NCBI GenBank assembly: GCA_002321305.1
Contig: DCMF01000106.1
Span: 1 to 15,785 of the forward strand
Origin: Verrucomicrobia bacterium UBA1629
GTDB lineage: Bacteria; Verrucomicrobiota; Kiritimatiellia; RFP12; UBA1067
Length of the DNA stretch: 15,785 nucleotides
Direction of reading: 5' to 3'
Made by a program: the position numbers and the translations under genes
The notes under the pieces: generated by a model
What the model saw: only the letters and a program-made list of their open reading frames with translations
The model's database searches: none
Told to the model about the DNA's origin: nothing
Shown: piece by piece, positions 13,451-15,785 of the stretch
How positions within the stretch are numbered: the stretch's first letter is position 1
How the letters are laid out: each line of letters begins with the position of its first letter

Positions 13451-15785
13451 CAGCGTATGCCTGGCGAATGAGTGACAACGCCATCTGCCGAACAGTGAAT
13501 CCATTGTGAAAACTTGTCGATTCTCAGGCCTCCTTCAGCGTCAAGCGTAAAGACCTGATGATAGACCGTCCCCAATCCGCCAACGGCATCAGGCACATCC
13601 TCGGCATCGTCATCACCCCACGCCAAGGGAATCGCCCAGTCAATGACGCCTCTGCTGTGCGGAGGCGGACAGTATTCGCCAAAACTCGGTGCATCGGCAA
13701 AGAAATAGTTGTCTTGCCGTGGCCGATGCCAGACGCCCGCCTTGCGTTCCTTTGTGTGATTCCAGATTGGCTCAAAAAGCGGATTCGCGAAGTATCCGAC
13801 CGGCACGCTTCCCGTCGTCGGGACTTCCATGACCTTGACACCGAAGAAACTGACGTCCAACGGCGTGATGTAGGGTTCGAGTTCCATGGCAATGAGTCCG
13901 TCCGAACAGCGATTGAATCCAGATGTGCAGAGAATCCCCGTCGGCTCAACGACCGTCAACGCAGGAACGTATGAGACGCCTGAGCTGTTGATTTCGACGC
14001 CATTGCCGTCGGAGCGAACCGGACAGACATATGCATCATCGGGCGTTAGAATCCAATCCGCCGAAAGACGAATTGACTCCAACCCCTGCGGATAGGCATC
14101 GATCCTGAAGGGTTCTCGTACCCCCATCTTGTGACGGTTTGGAAATCCCTCTCGCATGACAACAGGCGTAATGACGACCTTGACCACCGTCAGCGACGCC
14201 TCGGACGTGACCTTCTCCCCGCTCTCCGCCTCGGTGAAGGTCGCGACGGCCTTGACGTCGCCCGCGCCGCCGCTCGCCGACCGCGCCTTGTACTTCACCT
14301 TGATCTTGAACGACTCGCCCGCCTCGACCGTCCCCTCGCGCGGCAGGAACGAGCCGCCCGCGCGTTCGAGCCGTCCGCCGTCGCGCAGCTCGAAGGAGTA
14401 CGCGCCGCCCTTCGTCCCGCCGTAGACGCTGAATTCGGCCTCGGCCTCCGTCGAGCGCCGCGCGACCGTCTCGCCCGGCGCGTTCTCGTACTCGTCCTCG
14501 AAGACGACCGCAGACTCGGAGAACGTCGCCGAGACGGACGGCCCCTGCGGCTCGGTGTCGGGCTCGTCCTCGCCGGGATGCGACGGCCTGTCGGGCGGCG
14601 ACTCGTGCGAGCAGCCGCAGGGCCAGTCCGCGAACGACAGCTCGAAGCCCTCGAAGCGGCACGTGTACGTCCCGACCGCGCAGCCTCCGCAGCCGCAGTT
14701 CCCGTCGCAGTTGAACAGGGGCACGGTGAACGGCGGTGGCGGCGGCTCAAGGCAGCAGTAGTTGCCGTTCCACGACACGTCGGCGCCGTCGGGCGCGGGC
14801 GTGAAGCGCACGCGCCGTCCGCCTGACGCAGCGCGGGGCTCGACGGCGGACGCACGGAACGCGGCGACGGGCGAACCGTCCACGATCTCGCACCGGACGG
14901 GGCGGCAGACCGTCAGGCGACCGTCCGCGTCTACGCCAATCTCAATGTCGAGATGGGATGCTCCCGCGCAGACGAGCGGCAGCCGGCAATCGGCGGTGTA
15001 GGGCTTGCCGAGCAGAAGGACGACGCGGTTCGTCTCGCCGGCCATCGCGACGAACGACGGATCGGGCAGGTTTGACGCGCCGCAGCCTTTGAACGCCACG
15101 AGGGCGTTCGCGTCTGGGGCGACGAGATCGACCCAGTAGTAGTTGTTGGAATGCGTGATGAGGGACAGGTCTTGGTGCGGGCCGAACTGCGGCTCATCCG
15201 CAGGGGCGAGCGGCGCGTCGTCTTCGCCGTTCGGGATGCCGTCGTCGTCCCAGTCGTCGGGGTTGACGCGGCGGTAGATGCGCTCGACCTCGTTGGAGCG
15301 CGCGAAGAAGTCGCCGTTCGGGAAAAGCTCGAGCTGCGCGGTGACGGAAGGATGGTCAACAACCTGTCTCTTGATCACGGAAGACACGGAAGCCACATTC
15401 GTGGACACAGAAAGGATTAGCGAAGAATGCCCTTCGGGTTTCTCCAATCCGTTTTCTCCCAACATGTTCCCAGAAGTCGGGAGAACAGGGGTTGAGGAAT
15501 CCCGAAGGTTTCCTTTCTCTAACCCATTCCGTGTCGCCGGAGGCGTTTCATCTCTTTCCGTGGTTTGAGAAGAAGAAACGGACACTTCCGCTTTCTTATA
15601 CGGATTTCCCAGAAAGAAGCTCTGCCACGTCAGCACGACCGAGCCGTTTGTCGTTGCCGCCGTCCAGAGGTAGGATTGGTCGTGCCGCGCGAACATCGGC
15701 GCACCGATGACGACAATCTCGTTCGAGGCGTTCCGCAGCTGCGGACGCACCTTGCCCCATGTATGCGCCCAGAGCGACGTCACGA
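13450..15785 (-). CDS. Large secreted protein with Ca-binding, Cys-rich and beta-sandwich modules (5' end outside window)
   Basis: The frame is open to the right edge and the first codon seen is not a convincing start, so the N-terminus lies outside the window; about 777 residues are visible. Numbering from the first visible valine codon (15783): a beta-rich segment with VVLTWQSFFLG (49-59), an inserted stretch (about 66-141) described separately, and LELFPNGDFF (151-160), which continues the segment. DDWDDDGIPNGEDD (176-189) is a thrombospondin type 3-like Ca-binding repeat. Residues 343-391 form a Cys-rich knot (CC, NCDGNCGCGGC, CRFEGFELSFADWPCGC). An acidic Pro/Glu linker (392-417) and an Ig-like beta-domain (about 418-535) follow. 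A final module contains GYFANPLFEPIWNHT and ends without a sorting signal. The architecture resembles repeated secreted proteins of Verrucomicrobiota-type bacteria. Function is unknown. The last 700 bases are less GC-rich than the middle. Confidence 0.8.
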   Translation of the reverse strand, partial: VTSLWAHTWGKVRPQLRNASNEIVVIGAPMFARHDQSYLWTAATTNGSVVLTWQSFFLGNPYKKAEVSVSSSQTTERDETPPATRNGLEKGNLRDSSTPVLPTSGNMLGENGLEKPEGHSSLILSVSTNVASVSSVIKRQVVDHPSVTAQLELFPNGDFFARSNEVERIYRRVNPDDWDDDGIPNGEDDAPLAPADEPQFGPHQDLSLITHSNNYYWVDLVAPDANALVAFKGCGASNLPDPSFVAMAGETNRVVLLLGKPYTADCRLPLVCAGASHLDIEIGVDADGRLTVCRPVRCEIVDGSPVAAFRASAVEPRAASGGRRVRFTPAPDGADVSWNGNYCCLEPPPPPFTVPLFNCDGNCGCGGCAVGTYTCRFEGFELSFADWPCGCSHESPPDRPSHPGEDEPDTEPQGPSVSATFSESAVVFEDEYENAPGETVARRSTEAEAEFSVYGGTKGGAYSFELRDGGRLERAGGSFLPREGTVEAGESFKIKVKYKARSASGGAGDVKAVATFTEAESGEKVTSEASLTVVKVVITPVVMREGFPNRHKMGVREPFRIDAYPQGLESIRLSADWILTPDDAYVCPVRSDGNGVEINSSGVSYVPALTVVEPTGILCTSGFNRCSDGLIAMELEPYITPLDVSFFGVKVMEVPTTGSVPVGYFANPLFEPIWNHTKERKAGVWHRPRQDNYFFADAPSFGEYCPPPHSRGVIDWAIPLAWGDDDAEDVPDAVGGLGTVYHQVFTLDAEGGLRIDKFSQWIHCSADGVVTHSPGIR
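15376..15562. repeat. Nested palindromic repeat inserted in frame in a coding sequence
   Basis: Four inverted pairs share one centre at about 15469: CACGGAA/TTCCGTG (15376-15382 with 15556-15562), GGATTAG/CTAACCC (15414-15420 with 15519-15525, one mismatch), CCTTCGGG/CCCGAAGG (15431-15438 with 15501-15508) and TTCTCCC/GGGAGAA (15454-15460 with 15479-15485). A fifth, perfect nine-base pair GACACGGAA/TTCCGTGTC (15383-15391 with 15527-15535) is offset by ten bases. The stretch is less GC-rich than its surroundings and resembles CACGGAAGACACGGAAG-type repeats that I recall from intergenic regions of other bacteria. It adds a low-complexity peptide (NGLEK twice, many Ser/Thr) between two halves of one beta-segment without breaking the frame. 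It is probably a non-autonomous mobile or hairpin repeat. Confidence 0.7.

Noticed and set aside
13436..13504. An upstream ATG at 13504 that would lengthen the lipoprotein by 23 residues
   Set aside because: It would bury the signal peptide and overlap the preceding gene by 55 bases. The ATG at 13435 has both a ribosome site and a correctly placed lipobox.
15376..15562. CRISPR-like or tandem repeat in the inserted stretch
   Set aside because: The repeats are inverted and nested around one centre, not direct and evenly spaced, so a palindromic element fits better.

Overview
The window is GC-rich, and every gene I can support lies on the minus strand. The secreted polysaccharide-degrading enzymes, a glycyl radical enzyme (a mark of strict anaerobes), LamG-like and beta-helix-like surface proteins and long secreted proteins with Ca-binding and Cys-rich modules suggest an anaerobic, probably gut-dwelling member of the PVC group. 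Kiritimatiellota fits best, with Lentisphaerota or Verrucomicrobiota as alternatives. This assignment is inference, because the window holds no rRNA or other phylogenetic marker.

Right part (15785 to 12182, read leftwards): the C-terminal part of a large secreted protein that runs off the right edge, then a lipoprotein starting 14 bases downstream. The large protein carries an in-frame insertion of about 75 codons that at DNA level is a long nested palindromic repeat (15376-15562). A 363-base gene-free stretch (11819-12181) follows. It contains an AT-rich leader that probably holds the promoter of the next operon.

Central part (11818 to 321, read leftwards): a tight five-gene operon. In order it encodes a 1204-aa secreted beta-helix/LamG-like protein, a glycyl radical enzyme (GRE) with an apparent twin-arginine (Tat) signal peptide, a secreted GH99-like/WbsX-family protein, a secreted two-module GH36-GH106 glycosidase, and a cytosolic radical-SAM GRE-activating enzyme. 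The last three genes are joined by ATGA stop-start overlaps. Four of the five products carry export signals and only the activase does not. The simplest reading is that the GRE is folded and activated in the cytosol by the activase, then exported through Tat to work beside the glycosidases outside the cytoplasm. I know of no described extracytoplasmic glycyl radical enzyme, and this is the main finding of the window.

Left end (1 to 320): hairpins downstream of the operon, a near-perfect 53-base palindrome with a GntR-operator-like core, and a fragment that looks like the C-terminal part of a GH92 alpha-mannosidase lacking its N-terminal region. No tRNA, rRNA, CRISPR array or transposase gene was seen.
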